NCBI GenBank assembly: GCA_022821585.1 | Contig: JAJEDI010000026.1 | Location: forward strand, 1 to 64,000 | Source: Caldilineaceae bacterium | GTDB lineage: Bacteria; Chloroflexota; Anaerolineae; Caldilineales; Caldilineaceae | Direction of reading: 5' to 3' | Length of the DNA stretch: 64,000 nucleotides | Shown here: piece by piece, positions 8,988 through 17,708 of the stretch | Layout of the letters: the number at the start of each line of letters is the position of its first letter | Position numbering within the stretch: the first letter of the stretch is position 1 | Notes under the pieces: generated by a model | Database searches by the model: none | What the model was told of the DNA's origin: nothing | The model's input: the letters and a program-made list of their open reading frames with translations, nothing else | Translations under genes and position numbers: made by a program

Positions 8988-10580
8988 ATGGCGAGAATGA
9001 ATGGAGGGGAGGCGCTGGTTCGATCACTGGCCGCGGAGGGGCTGCGGGTCGTCTTCGGCGTGCCCGGCGCAGGGCAGTACGAGGCGATCGACGCGCTCTA
9101 CACGACGCCAAGCGTCCGTTACATCGCGGTGCGCCACGAACAGGCGGCCAGCTACATGGCGGACGGCTATGCGCGTGCCAGCGGGGAGGTTGCCGCGGCG
9201 CTGGTGGTGGAAGGGCCTGGGCTCTTCAATGCTCTATCGGGAGTCGCCACTGCCTATGCTACATCTTCACCCATACTGGTCGTCAGCGGAGGACACCACC
9301 ACCGCAAGAAAGGTCTAGAGCTCGACGAAGAGGCGTGGCTGGGCCCATTGACTAAATGGGTTGGCCGCGCCGAGAGCCCTGCGGAGATACCTTGCGTGGT
9401 ACAGGAAGCGTTTGTGCAGCTGCGTTCCGGGCGGCCGCGGCCGGTGGGGATAGAGGTGCCGCCGGCCGTGTTTGCAGCGAACGAGGAGGTCAGTCTGGTC
9501 GAGCCGGCAGGCGGTTCGGCGGCCTCTATTGACCCCGACCCGCGGGCAGTCCAGCGGGCGGCGGAGCTGCTTACGTCGGCGCGGCGGCCGGTGATTTGGG
9601 CGGGCGGGGGCGTGATGCGCGCAAAGGCGGCCACTTTGGTGGCTGAACTGGCCGACTATCTGCAGATCCCGGTCGTGACGACGAGACAGGGGAAGGGGAG
9701 TATTTCGGAGCACCACCCGCTCTCGTTAGCCATGGCGGAGATGCGCTTTCAGCCGTTGCGAGACTGGCTGGCGGGGCGGGATGTGATATTGGCGGTGGGG
9801 ACGAGCCACTACTCAATCAGGGACGGTCAGCAGGTCATCCGTATCGATGTTGACCATGAGGAGTTCGGCGATGGCGATTATGCGGTGGCGATCCAGGGCG
9901 ATGCCTATCCGGCAGTGATGGCGCTCAACCGGGCGGTTGCGGCTGCCGGACCAGCGCGCACGGATAAGGCAGAAGCGGTACAGGCCGAGGTCGCGGAAAT
10001 CAACGGGGCGCGCTTCGATCCTTCGAAGCAGTTGCAGCCGCAATGGGGTTTCATGGAGGCGATCCACGCGGCACTGCCGGACGATGCGATCGTGATCCAG
10101 GGCATGAACCAGATGGGCTACTACAGCCGCAATTATTTCAGGGCAAAGGGGCCGCACACGTATTTAACCAGCTCTTCGCACGGGACACTGGGGTGCGCGT
10201 ACCCGATTGCCTTGGGCGCGAAGGTGGGGTGTCAGGATCGAGTAGTCGTTTCGCTGTCGGGGGACGGCGGGTTTCTGTACAACGCGCAGGAGCTATCGAC
10301 CGCTGTTCAGTACGGGATCAATGCGGTGGCGGTCGTATTCAACGATAATGCCTACGGGAATGTTTTGCGGGCGCAGATGGAGGAGTTCGATGGGCATGTG
10401 CTCGGTACCAGGCTGCACAATCCCGATTTTGTCGCGATGGCGGAAAGTTTTGGGGCGCACGGCGTGCTGGCAGAGGACGCGGATGGGCTGCAGGGGGCGC
10501 TGGAGGAAGCGGTCGCAGGGGAGAGTGGTAAGCCGGTGCTGATTGAGGTCCCGGTGGGGATGTTGGACAGGGAGTTCTGA
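8988..10580 (+). CDS. Thiamine-diphosphate enzyme, acetolactate synthase-like
   Basis: The 530-aa protein is a three-domain ThDP enzyme of the acetolactate synthase/benzoylformate decarboxylase group. The activating Glu lies in RHEQAASYMADGYAR (Glu51). The central domain contains RRPVIWAGGGV. The cofactor motif starts with SGDGGFLYN near residue 424 and ends with FNDNAYGNV. No regulatory-subunit gene is adjacent, and the context (an HpcH/HpaI aldolase 13 bp downstream, an LLM oxidoreductase upstream) favours a catabolic 2-keto-acid decarboxylase or lyase over branched-chain amino-acid synthesis. Confidence 0.88.
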   Translation: MARMNGGEALVRSLAAEGLRVVFGVPGAGQYEAIDALYTTPSVRYIAVRHEQAASYMADGYARASGEVAAALVVEGPGLFNALSGVATAYATSSPILVVSGGHHHRKKGLELDEEAWLGPLTKWVGRAESPAEIPCVVQEAFVQLRSGRPRPVGIEVPPAVFAANEEVSLVEPAGGSAASIDPDPRAVQRAAELLTSARRPVIWAGGGVMRAKAATLVAELADYLQIPVVTTRQGKGSISEHHPLSLAMAEMRFQPLRDWLAGRDVILAVGTSHYSIRDGQQVIRIDVDHEEFGDGDYAVAIQGDAYPAVMALNRAVAAAGPARTDKAEAVQAEVAEINGARFDPSKQLQPQWGFMEAIHAALPDDAIVIQGMNQMGYYSRNYFRAKGPHTYLTSSSHGTLGCAYPIALGAKVGCQDRVVVSLSGDGGFLYNAQELSTAVQYGINAVAVVFNDNAYGNVLRAQMEEFDGHVLGTRLHNPDFVAMAESFGAHGVLAEDADGLQGALEEAVAGESGKPVLIEVPVGMLDREF

Positions 10581-10593
10581 GGGAGGAACAGGG

Positions 10594-11343
10594 ATGGCAG
10601 AAGTTTCCAATCTGAAAGAGCGAATTCACAGCGGCGAAGTGATTTTTGGCGTGGGCGCGCAGGTGTATTTCAACCGAACCCAGCTTGAAGACCTGATGGC
10701 CCAGGGCGACTACAGTTTCGTGTACGTGGACAGCCAGCACACGGCGTTCTGCGAAATCGACCTGGAGAACTTTTGCGGTCACGCCGAACAGTTGGGGATT
10801 CCGGTGCAGCTGCGCATCCCGCACACGCGGCACACATACCTGGTGGGACGTTACCTCGACCTGGGACCGACGGGCATTATGGTGCCGGAGGTGGAAAATA
10901 CGGCGGAGGTAGACGAGGCGATCAAGTATTTCTACTATGCACAGGTAGGGCGGCGGAGCTCGGGCGGGGTGGCGCGGCGTAATCTGGCGGCGTTTGGTGA
11001 GCCTACGAACCCGGCGTCGATCGACCGGCTGGCGTATGCCGACTGGTGGAACAGCAACGGATTTCTGGCGATTCAGCTGGAGTCGGTGGAGGCGGTAATC
11101 AATGCGGGCAAGCTGGCCAAGCCGGGGGTGGACCTGCTGGCGTTTGGGCCGAATGATCTGCGTTTCAGTATGGAGAGTCTGCCGCACAGTCCGTTCAAGA
11201 CGGTGGACGAATGTATCCGCCATGTGCTGGAGCAGATGAAGGACAGTACGGTACAGGTGAGTTTGGGGGCGGCCACTGAGGAGGAGAGGGACAGGCTAAT
11301 TGAGTTGGGGGTGACTGTGTTGCAGGTTGCGCCGGGGATGTGA
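10594..11343 (+). CDS. HpcH/HpaI-type aldolase
   Basis: This 249-aa protein resembles class II 2-keto-3-deoxy-acid aldolases, which split hydroxy-keto acids to pyruvate plus an aldehyde using a divalent metal. Support comes from the VYVDSQHTAFCEID strand near residue 45, IMVPEVENTAEVDEAIKYF (usual metal-site strand) and GVDLLAFGPNDLRFSM near the C-terminus. The start at 10594 (GAGGAACAGGGATG) is chosen because an upstream in-frame extension overlaps the previous gene and lacks similarity. Only 13 bp separate it from the ThDP enzyme, so a shared keto-acid pathway is likely. Confidence 0.82.
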   Translation: MAEVSNLKERIHSGEVIFGVGAQVYFNRTQLEDLMAQGDYSFVYVDSQHTAFCEIDLENFCGHAEQLGIPVQLRIPHTRHTYLVGRYLDLGPTGIMVPEVENTAEVDEAIKYFYYAQVGRRSSGGVARRNLAAFGEPTNPASIDRLAYADWWNSNGFLAIQLESVEAVINAGKLAKPGVDLLAFGPNDLRFSMESLPHSPFKTVDECIRHVLEQMKDSTVQVSLGAATEEERDRLIELGVTVLQVAPGM

Positions 11344-11623
11344 GCGATTTCAGTGCCAACCCAGTCGCTGAACTTCCTCTTCACCGAACAGTTCCCGTTT
11401 AAGCTTCTCCACCCGCAGCCTCCTCCAATTTAGTTCCGACTTAGGGGCGGCCAGATTTCTCCTGAATACTGGCCCTGGGGTACAATCCGCACGATTCCGC
11501 CCGCCGTCTCCTGCGGCTCAAGTTTTCTTACCGAACGCCCCACCTGATCCTCGCTATGGAGCGCGTCGTTTCATATCCAGCAGCTTTCCAACCAACACAT
11601 CACTTTCAACAGGAGAACATGCC
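11344..11623. other. Intergenic leader before second transporter block
   Basis: This 280-bp stretch has no credible gene. A TACAAT at 11481-11486 could be a -10 box but no good -35 lies at the right distance. AGGAGA at 11611-11616 is the ribosome-binding site for the next binding protein. Confidence 0.4.
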
Positions 11624-13300
11624 ATGAAGCGTTACTCAGTTTGGATGGCCATCCTCATCTTCAGCCTGCTCATCGTCGGCTGTGTCGCGGCAGCACCTGC
11701 CGGCGAAATGATGGAAGACGAGGGCCCCAAGGTGCTGGTCGTAGGCACGTCGCAGGAGCCGGAAAACGTGTTTGTCATGTGGGGCTCGACGCGCACGGGC
11801 TCGGACGTGATGTCCTTCATGTGGCGCAAGCCGATCGCTTTCGGCGGCGACAACCAGCCCTTCGCCGAGATCCTGGAGTCGCTGCCCAGCCAGGCGGACG
11901 GCACCTGGGTCGTGGACGAAGAAGCGGGCAAGATGCAGGTGACCTACAAGTTCAGGCAGGGGCTGAAATGGTCTGACGGCGAGGAGATCACCGTCCACGA
12001 CCTTGCCATGGCTTTCGAGATCACCTCTGACCCCAACTACATCTACTATTCGGAGAGTTTCCCGGTCGAAAGCATTGAGATCGTTGACGACTACACGGCT
12101 ATTCTCCACTATAAGGGGATCAATCTGTTCCCCGATCAGGAAGTACGCACGCACGTGATTCCTGAGCATGTCTACCGGCCGCTGTGGGAAGAGGCCAAGG
12201 CCAAGGGCGGCAACGTGTGGGAAAACTTCGGCAACATCGAGCAGGTTGCCATCAAGCCGGTTGTAAACGGCCCTTACATGCTGGAAGAGTGGGTGCCGGG
12301 CAGCCATATCCGCCTGGTCCGCAACCCGCACTTCAACGTTGGTGAAGAGCCTTCAATTGATGAGGTCCTTTACCGCATCATCCCCGACCTGAACAGTCTG
12401 GCGGTGAGCGTCGCCAGCGGCCAGGTCCACTTGACCGACGGCTGGCTTTCGCTAGAGCAGGCGAACGCCATGGAATCGGCCCCAGAGGTCGACCCCACTT
12501 TTGTACCGGCACTGTGGCTGGAGCACGCGACGATTCAGGTCAACCGCCCGCCCTTGAGTGACAAGCTGGTGCGCCAGGCCGTCCTGACCGCCATTGACCG
12601 CGAGGGCATCAACGAAGCTCTATTCAAAGGGCAGCAACCGCCGGCCCACTCGTGGATCAACTCGGCGCATCCCGCCTACAACCCGGACGTACGCCAGTAC
12701 AACTACGATCCCGACGAGGCGCTCAGGCTACTGGCAGAGGCCGGTTACACGCCCAACGCCGATGGTCAACTGGCCGACAGCGACGGCAATCTACTGGAAA
12801 TCCCCATCATTACGATCTCAGGAGACCGAACGCGCGAGCAAGTTTCAGCGCTTGTTCAGGCGCAGTGGCAGGAAATTGGCATCACGACCGAGGTGAAACC
12901 GGTTTCGGCGCGCCTACTTTTCTCCGAGACACTCTTTGATCCGCCCAATTTCGAGGGCATTGCGATCTGGCGCTGGGTATTCAATGCCAGGGTCGAACCG
13001 CGCAGTTGGTGGTATCCGGGTCAACCTGCCGCGCAGCTGGATCAGCTTTTCGCCGAAGGGAACACCTGGGCGGAGAATGAGCGCAATAAGGAGTTGATCG
13101 ACATGATCGACGCCGAACTGGACCAGGATAAGCGCTACGCGCTGTTGCAGGAACAGCAGGCGATTTGGGCGGAAGAGCTACCGGTGTTGCCGATCTACTG
13201 GCACGTGCGTGTGGCGACTGTCAACACCGCACTGGAAGGCTACCAGCCTGCGGACCAGGCCATGGTTGGCTGGAACGTAGAGACCTGGGAACTGGAGTAG
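11624..13300 (+). CDS. ABC transporter substrate-binding lipoprotein, family 5
   Basis: The 558-aa binding protein has a lipobox LLIVGC with Cys20, then a short Ala/Met/Glu tether. The mature region starts VLVVGTSQEPENVF and includes TYKFRQGLKWSDGEEITVHD near residues 107-126, the family-5 hallmark. AGGAGA upstream of the ATG supports the start. It is followed by a GC-rich hairpin and two permeases but no ATPase. It is clearly divergent from the binding protein at 471, suggesting another ligand. Confidence 0.93.
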   Translation: MKRYSVWMAILIFSLLIVGCVAAAPAGEMMEDEGPKVLVVGTSQEPENVFVMWGSTRTGSDVMSFMWRKPIAFGGDNQPFAEILESLPSQADGTWVVDEEAGKMQVTYKFRQGLKWSDGEEITVHDLAMAFEITSDPNYIYYSESFPVESIEIVDDYTAILHYKGINLFPDQEVRTHVIPEHVYRPLWEEAKAKGGNVWENFGNIEQVAIKPVVNGPYMLEEWVPGSHIRLVRNPHFNVGEEPSIDEVLYRIIPDLNSLAVSVASGQVHLTDGWLSLEQANAMESAPEVDPTFVPALWLEHATIQVNRPPLSDKLVRQAVLTAIDREGINEALFKGQQPPAHSWINSAHPAYNPDVRQYNYDPDEALRLLAEAGYTPNADGQLADSDGNLLEIPIITISGDRTREQVSALVQAQWQEIGITTEVKPVSARLLFSETLFDPPNFEGIAIWRWVFNARVEPRSWWYPGQPAAQLDQLFAEGNTWAENERNKELIDMIDAELDQDKRYALLQEQQAIWAEELPVLPIYWHVRVATVNTALEGYQPADQAMVGWNVETWELE

Positions 13301-13314
13301 AAATCGAATCTCGC

Positions 13315-13351
13315 GAGCAGGGCAGGTGGTTTGGCGCCGCCTGCTCTGCTC
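13315..13351 (+). terminator. Hairpin after binding-protein gene (attenuator)
   Basis: A 15-bp stem (13315-13329 with 13337-13351) contains two G-U pairs and has a 7-nt loop. It has no U-tract, and sits between the binding-protein and permease genes as in the other transporter blocks. Confidence 0.5.
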
Positions 13352-13420
13352 CTGGCACTATGCCGGCGGCCGTGTCCTCATGCGTCCGACGGGTAACGAT
13401 GCCGCCACAGTTTACCGCCC

Positions 13421-14377
13421 ATGAGCCAGTACATCCTGCGCCGCTTTCTCCAGATGATCCCCACAGTGTTGATCATCACAGTGGCCGTATTCTGGATGCT
13501 GAAGCTGGCTCCGGGTGATCCTCTCGACCTACTTCTGGCCGGCAACCCGGACATATCACCCGAGCACGTCGAACACATCAAGAAGCTGTATGGCTACGAC
13601 CGACCGATCTATGAACAGTACGGAAGGTGGCTTTGGCAGGTGGTGCAGGGTAATCTGGGTTACTCGCGGATCTATCACCGACCCGTTCTCTCGATCATAC
13701 CGGACCGGCTACTTAACACGTTGGTGCTGACAGGTTCGAGCCTCTTGCTGAGCCTGCTGATTGCCATTCCCATCGGCGTTTATACCGCCCTGCGCCAGTA
13801 TTCGCTCCTGGACTACCTGTTCTCATTCCTGTCCTTCTTCGGAATCGCCATGCCGGTCTTCTGGTTTGGCTTGATCCTGATCCTGCTGCTGTCCGTTCAA
13901 CTGAAACTGTTGCCGCCAGGGGGCCATTACTCGTTGGAACAGGATGTAGGTATCTTTACCGTCCTGCGCTACTCCATCATGCCGGTTATTGTGCTCAGCC
14001 TGTTCAGCATGGCGAGCTGGATGCGGTATATGCGGTCGGGGATGCTGGAGGTGATCCACGAGGACTATGTGCGAACCGCACGCGCCAAGGGTCTGGCGGA
14101 GGGCAGAGTGGTCGTCCGCCACGCACTAAAGAATGCACTGATTCCCATGGTGACGCTGATTGCGTTGAGTATTCCCGGCCTCATCAGCGGTGCGGTGCTG
14201 ACCGAGACGATCTTTTCGTGGCCGGGCATGGGGCGGCTGATCTACGATTCGCTCATAAATAATGACTTCAATATCGCGATGGCGGTCTTTCTGATATTCG
14301 CCTTTCTCGTGGCTCTGTTTAACCTTGCGGCGGACATTCTCTACGCCTTCATCGACCCAAGAGTAGTCTACGCATGA
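13421..14377 (+). CDS. ABC transporter permease, DppB/OppB type
   Basis: The 318-aa protein has the DppB architecture: an N-terminal helix after MSQYILRRFLQMIP, the APGDPLDLL segment, the YGYDRPIYEQYGRW...VQGNLGYS loop and several membrane helices. The EAA loop EDYVRTARAKG is near residue 213 and the C-terminal end is ILYAFIDPRVVYA. No clear Shine-Dalgarno sequence precedes the ATG, but its position fits family length. It partners with the next gene. No ATPase gene is present in this block. Confidence 0.92.
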   Translation: MSQYILRRFLQMIPTVLIITVAVFWMLKLAPGDPLDLLLAGNPDISPEHVEHIKKLYGYDRPIYEQYGRWLWQVVQGNLGYSRIYHRPVLSIIPDRLLNTLVLTGSSLLLSLLIAIPIGVYTALRQYSLLDYLFSFLSFFGIAMPVFWFGLILILLLSVQLKLLPPGGHYSLEQDVGIFTVLRYSIMPVIVLSLFSMASWMRYMRSGMLEVIHEDYVRTARAKGLAEGRVVVRHALKNALIPMVTLIALSIPGLISGAVLTETIFSWPGMGRLIYDSLINNDFNIAMAVFLIFAFLVALFNLAADILYAFIDPRVVYA

Positions 14378-14461
14378 TCGATCACGGCCTGGTTTCAGCG
14401 AAGACGCCCAAGCCCCCAGGAATGAAAGGTCCATTAGGGTTCTGCGGAAGCGGGGACTGAC

Positions 14462-15340
14462 ATGGCGAGCGAATTGATCCAAGAGCAGCAGACCCGTACT
14501 TACTGGCAGGATGTCTGGCAGCGCCTGCGCCGTCACCGCGTTGCGCTGGTGGCGCTTATCGTGTTTGGGCTGATCATTCTTTACTCGACGGGGGGCCCGC
14601 TGTTTTCCTCCTACTCTGTTTCCAAGACGGATCTGCGGTCGCGCCTTATTGCGCCGTCTACGGAGCATTACTTCGGAACCGATGAATTGGGAAGGGATAT
14701 CGCCTTACGCATCATGGTAGGCGGTCGCGTTTCACTGTTTGTGGGATTCAGTGTTGCGCTGGTCAGCCTGCTGATCGGTGTCGTGATTGGCTCAACATCC
14801 GGGTATTTCGGCGGCCATCTCGACAGCGTCCTTATGCGCTTTACCGATATTATGCTGTCGATTCCCAGCTTACCTCTGCTGCTCATACTTTCCCGTTACG
14901 GGGGCGGATCAGTGTGGAGCATCATCCTGATCCTCTCGGTGTTTAGTTGGATGGGGCTGGCGCGCATCGTGCGCGGCACGATCCTTTCAATTAAGCAGCG
15001 CGACTTTGTGGAGGCGGCACGCATGACGGGGGCCCGCAACGGGCGCATTGTCTTCCGCCATATCCTGCCCAGTACCCTGGCTCCCGTCATCGTCAATGCG
15101 ACGCTGACGTTAGGCTTTGCCATTATCGCCGAGTCGAGTCTCAGTTATCTTGGATTGGGCGTGCAGCCGCCGACACCGACCTGGGGGCAGATGCTGATTG
15201 GCGCGCAACAGTTCATGGAGACCGCGCCGTGGCTGGCTCTGATTCCCGGACTGTTTCTCTTCGTGACCTTGTTGTGCATTAACTTTCTTGGTGACGGGCT
15301 GCGCGACGCGCTTGATCCCAAGATGACATTGCAGAACTGA
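14462..15340 (+). CDS. ABC transporter permease, DppC/OppC type
   Basis: This 292-aa permease shows the DppC signature FGTDELGRDIALR, an EAA loop near residue 179 (RDFVEAARMTGARNGRIVFR) and the C-terminal FLGDGLRDALDPK. It pairs with the permease 84 bp upstream. The next two genes (unrecognised 756-aa protein and PLP enzyme) follow closely, so they probably handle the transported compound. Confidence 0.92.
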   Translation: MASELIQEQQTRTYWQDVWQRLRRHRVALVALIVFGLIILYSTGGPLFSSYSVSKTDLRSRLIAPSTEHYFGTDELGRDIALRIMVGGRVSLFVGFSVALVSLLIGVVIGSTSGYFGGHLDSVLMRFTDIMLSIPSLPLLLILSRYGGGSVWSIILILSVFSWMGLARIVRGTILSIKQRDFVEAARMTGARNGRIVFRHILPSTLAPVIVNATLTLGFAIIAESSLSYLGLGVQPPTPTWGQMLIGAQQFMETAPWLALIPGLFLFVTLLCINFLGDGLRDALDPKMTLQN

Positions 15341-15426
15341 AACTCTTTTATCTCCTCACCATACAGTCATTTCGTCCGCCGATCAGACGCTCAAGGGCGT
15401 CGAGTCCATGACAGGAGCTCCCATCA

Positions 15427-17697
15427 GTGTCTTCCGAACGACCCGAACTCTTTTCCAACATCGGGATTCTGTGGAGTGAGCGCACGCGGCGCGCCAACGC
15501 CGAAGAGGCGCAACGCGCAGGAGCCGTTTACACTTTTGAAGACGCCTGGGGGCAAGAGAAGAATTGGCTCAAAGGGCAGTATGCCTATCTGGCGCCGAGC
15601 ACGGTTTCTGCCTGCCTCAACCGCTTCAACCTCAAACACAGTTTTATCGGGGATGAAGGGCTGGCCGACCACCTGGCAGAGGTCTCGCTCCTCTTTTTGC
15701 CCAGTGCCCACAGCCTGACGTCAGCGGCGACCGAGGCAATCGGTTTGTGGCTGGAGAGGGACGACTCGTTTCTGTGCGTATCAGGGCCCACTAATCTGCC
15801 GCCTGAATTGCTCGGCCTGAAAAGCCTGGAACTGGGGCAGACGGAAGGCTATACAGCCTGGCAGTGGGCGAACGACAGCCCCTTCGCCGACCGCACCAAG
15901 TGGGAAGAGTGGTACATTTCAGGCTACAAGGGATTTACTACCTGCATTGCCGAACCGGAGGCTGGCGCCACGGTCTTTGCCGATCTGATGGAGATCAGTG
16001 GGGACTTGACAGGACCGGACACCGCCACAAGTCAACGAATTGGCGCCGGTATTGTTCAGACGGATAAGAGCCTCTTCACTGCCAACGCACTCTTCGAGTA
16101 CATGGGGGGCGTTTGGCAGGCACACCTGAATGCCGAGGAGGTGCGGCGCTGGTTCAACCCGTTCAACTGGGCCGAGACGTTGCTATACCAGCTACGCGGC
16201 GTACTGTGGGGTTGCGGGCTGAAAGGCCCTTGGGATACGCGGCTGCGGACTTTTGGAAGCTACGACGGCGTCATGAATATCCGCCACGATCCTGACAAAT
16301 CGGTGGACATGACGATGCTCCGTTACCAGGGAGAGCATCTGATTCCAGCCACGCATACATTGCTGGATGCGAACATTTCACCCGAGGCGACCACAACGGA
16401 GATGGACCAGGAGTGGGTACGAGAGATTTCCAAGTTCCCGTTCATCGAGATCGGCCTGCACAACGATGCTATCCAGGAGAGTCCGCCGAAGTGGATGATG
16501 GGGGCTAATCTCGCCCGGCACGTGACCGAGTCCGAGAAAAATCTGGGAGTTCGGCTCTACACCGGGGGGCGCCACGGCGGTTACAGTGTCTATCCTGAAA
16601 TGATCGACGCCATGGACTATCTCTACCAGAACGTGCCGCACTTCCTGGGGCTGGGCACCTTCCACTTTCACTTGATGGCCGAGTATGGAGACAGGACGCC
16701 CGATCCGGAGAAGGGTGACATGGTGGTCACCTACCAGACCCTGACCTCGCCGACTATCGCCAGCCCCGGATTCTGGTTTCCCTTCCATGGCGTGGTCAGT
16801 ACAACTGAAGAGTGCCGGCAGCTGCGCGGCTGGGACATGACCCATGAGTACGACCCACCTCCAGACGTGATCGACGCGGTCTACAACCGGCCGAACAGCA
16901 AGGACCAGGACCCCGATACCGCTTTGAAGGACGGCGTCTACCAGTTGCAATATCACCCCCTGTTCACAGTTGATCCCAGCTACAACAACGGCCGCGGCAC
17001 CTTTGACTGGATGTGTTATGGCATCAGGCAGGCCGAGCGTCTCAATTTTTGGCAGGCGACCCAGAGAGCGATCTACCAGCGAGCTCAGGACTACGAGGAT
17101 ATCGAGTTCCGCGTGAAGGATGGTGGAAGATCCATACAGGCGCACAATCCGACCGGACGCACGATCGAAGAGCTGATGGTCGAAACGTCGGTCCCGTTGG
17201 GGGCGCCTGAGCAAGAGGGGCCGGACGCGCTGGGTGCGGGCGCGGTTGCCGATGAAGTCGAGTTTGCGCAGGAGGTGGAGTACTCTTCGCTGCGACTTGA
17301 GGGTGACGATGGCTCGGATGGTGAAATCCGCTACCTGGCGCACATTGTCAGGAACCGGTTCTTTACCTTACCGCGGATGGCGCCGGGGGCATCCTGTACG
17401 ATCCGCTTGGAAAGCGGCGGCCTCCAACATCCTTTTGTAGCCCAGGCCAACAGCAAGAGTATGCGTTTTGTCGACGTGAGCTTCGCACCCGGGTCGGGCG
17501 AGCTCACAATCCGCGCGTACGTGATCCGCTATCAGGGGCTGGTGGTGCAAGGGTATGCGCCGGGCGACCGCGTCCACGTCGAAGTGGACGGGGTGGAGAG
17601 GCAGCCACTGGAGTCGGAGGATGGCCGACTGCTACTTTACTTGCAGGGCCCGGAGAATCATTTCGCCGAGAGCACAATCGTTTTGCGGAAGCTATAG
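15427..17697 (+). CDS. Unrecognised 756-aa multi-domain protein
   Basis: I do not recognise the family with confidence. The start is GTG at 15427, preceded by CAGGAGCT. The region near residues 78-125 (LLFLPSAHSLT..., FLCVSGPTNLPPELLGL) resembles the class I glutamine-amidotransferase-like fold that occurs as an accessory domain in glycosidases. The middle (about 290-500) has features suggestive of a deacetylase/glycosidase barrel: FIEIGLHND, ARHVTESEKNLGVRLYTGG and GLGTFHFHL. The last 180 residues are beta-rich, ending in a beta-sandwich-like segment. No signal peptide is present. It lies 86 bp after a permease and 11 bp before a PLP enzyme, so a role in processing an imported carbohydrate is inferred. 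Confidence 0.7.
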   Translation: MSSERPELFSNIGILWSERTRRANAEEAQRAGAVYTFEDAWGQEKNWLKGQYAYLAPSTVSACLNRFNLKHSFIGDEGLADHLAEVSLLFLPSAHSLTSAATEAIGLWLERDDSFLCVSGPTNLPPELLGLKSLELGQTEGYTAWQWANDSPFADRTKWEEWYISGYKGFTTCIAEPEAGATVFADLMEISGDLTGPDTATSQRIGAGIVQTDKSLFTANALFEYMGGVWQAHLNAEEVRRWFNPFNWAETLLYQLRGVLWGCGLKGPWDTRLRTFGSYDGVMNIRHDPDKSVDMTMLRYQGEHLIPATHTLLDANISPEATTTEMDQEWVREISKFPFIEIGLHNDAIQESPPKWMMGANLARHVTESEKNLGVRLYTGGRHGGYSVYPEMIDAMDYLYQNVPHFLGLGTFHFHLMAEYGDRTPDPEKGDMVVTYQTLTSPTIASPGFWFPFHGVVSTTEECRQLRGWDMTHEYDPPPDVIDAVYNRPNSKDQDPDTALKDGVYQLQYHPLFTVDPSYNNGRGTFDWMCYGIRQAERLNFWQATQRAIYQRAQDYEDIEFRVKDGGRSIQAHNPTGRTIEELMVETSVPLGAPEQEGPDALGAGAVADEVEFAQEVEYSSLRLEGDDGSDGEIRYLAHIVRNRFFTLPRMAPGASCTIRLESGGLQHPFVAQANSKSMRFVDVSFAPGSGELTIRAYVIRYQGLVVQGYAPGDRVHVEVDGVERQPLESEDGRLLLYLQGPENHFAESTIVLRKL

Positions 17698-17708
17698 AGG
17701 AAATAGAA

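Noticed and set aside
10339..11223. 294-codon open frame on the minus strand
   Set aside because: Spans the ends of two well-supported plus-strand genes and has an unnatural Arg/His composition.
16378..17343. 321-codon open frame on the minus strand
   Set aside because: Antisense of the 756-aa gene; no ribosome-binding site or domain.
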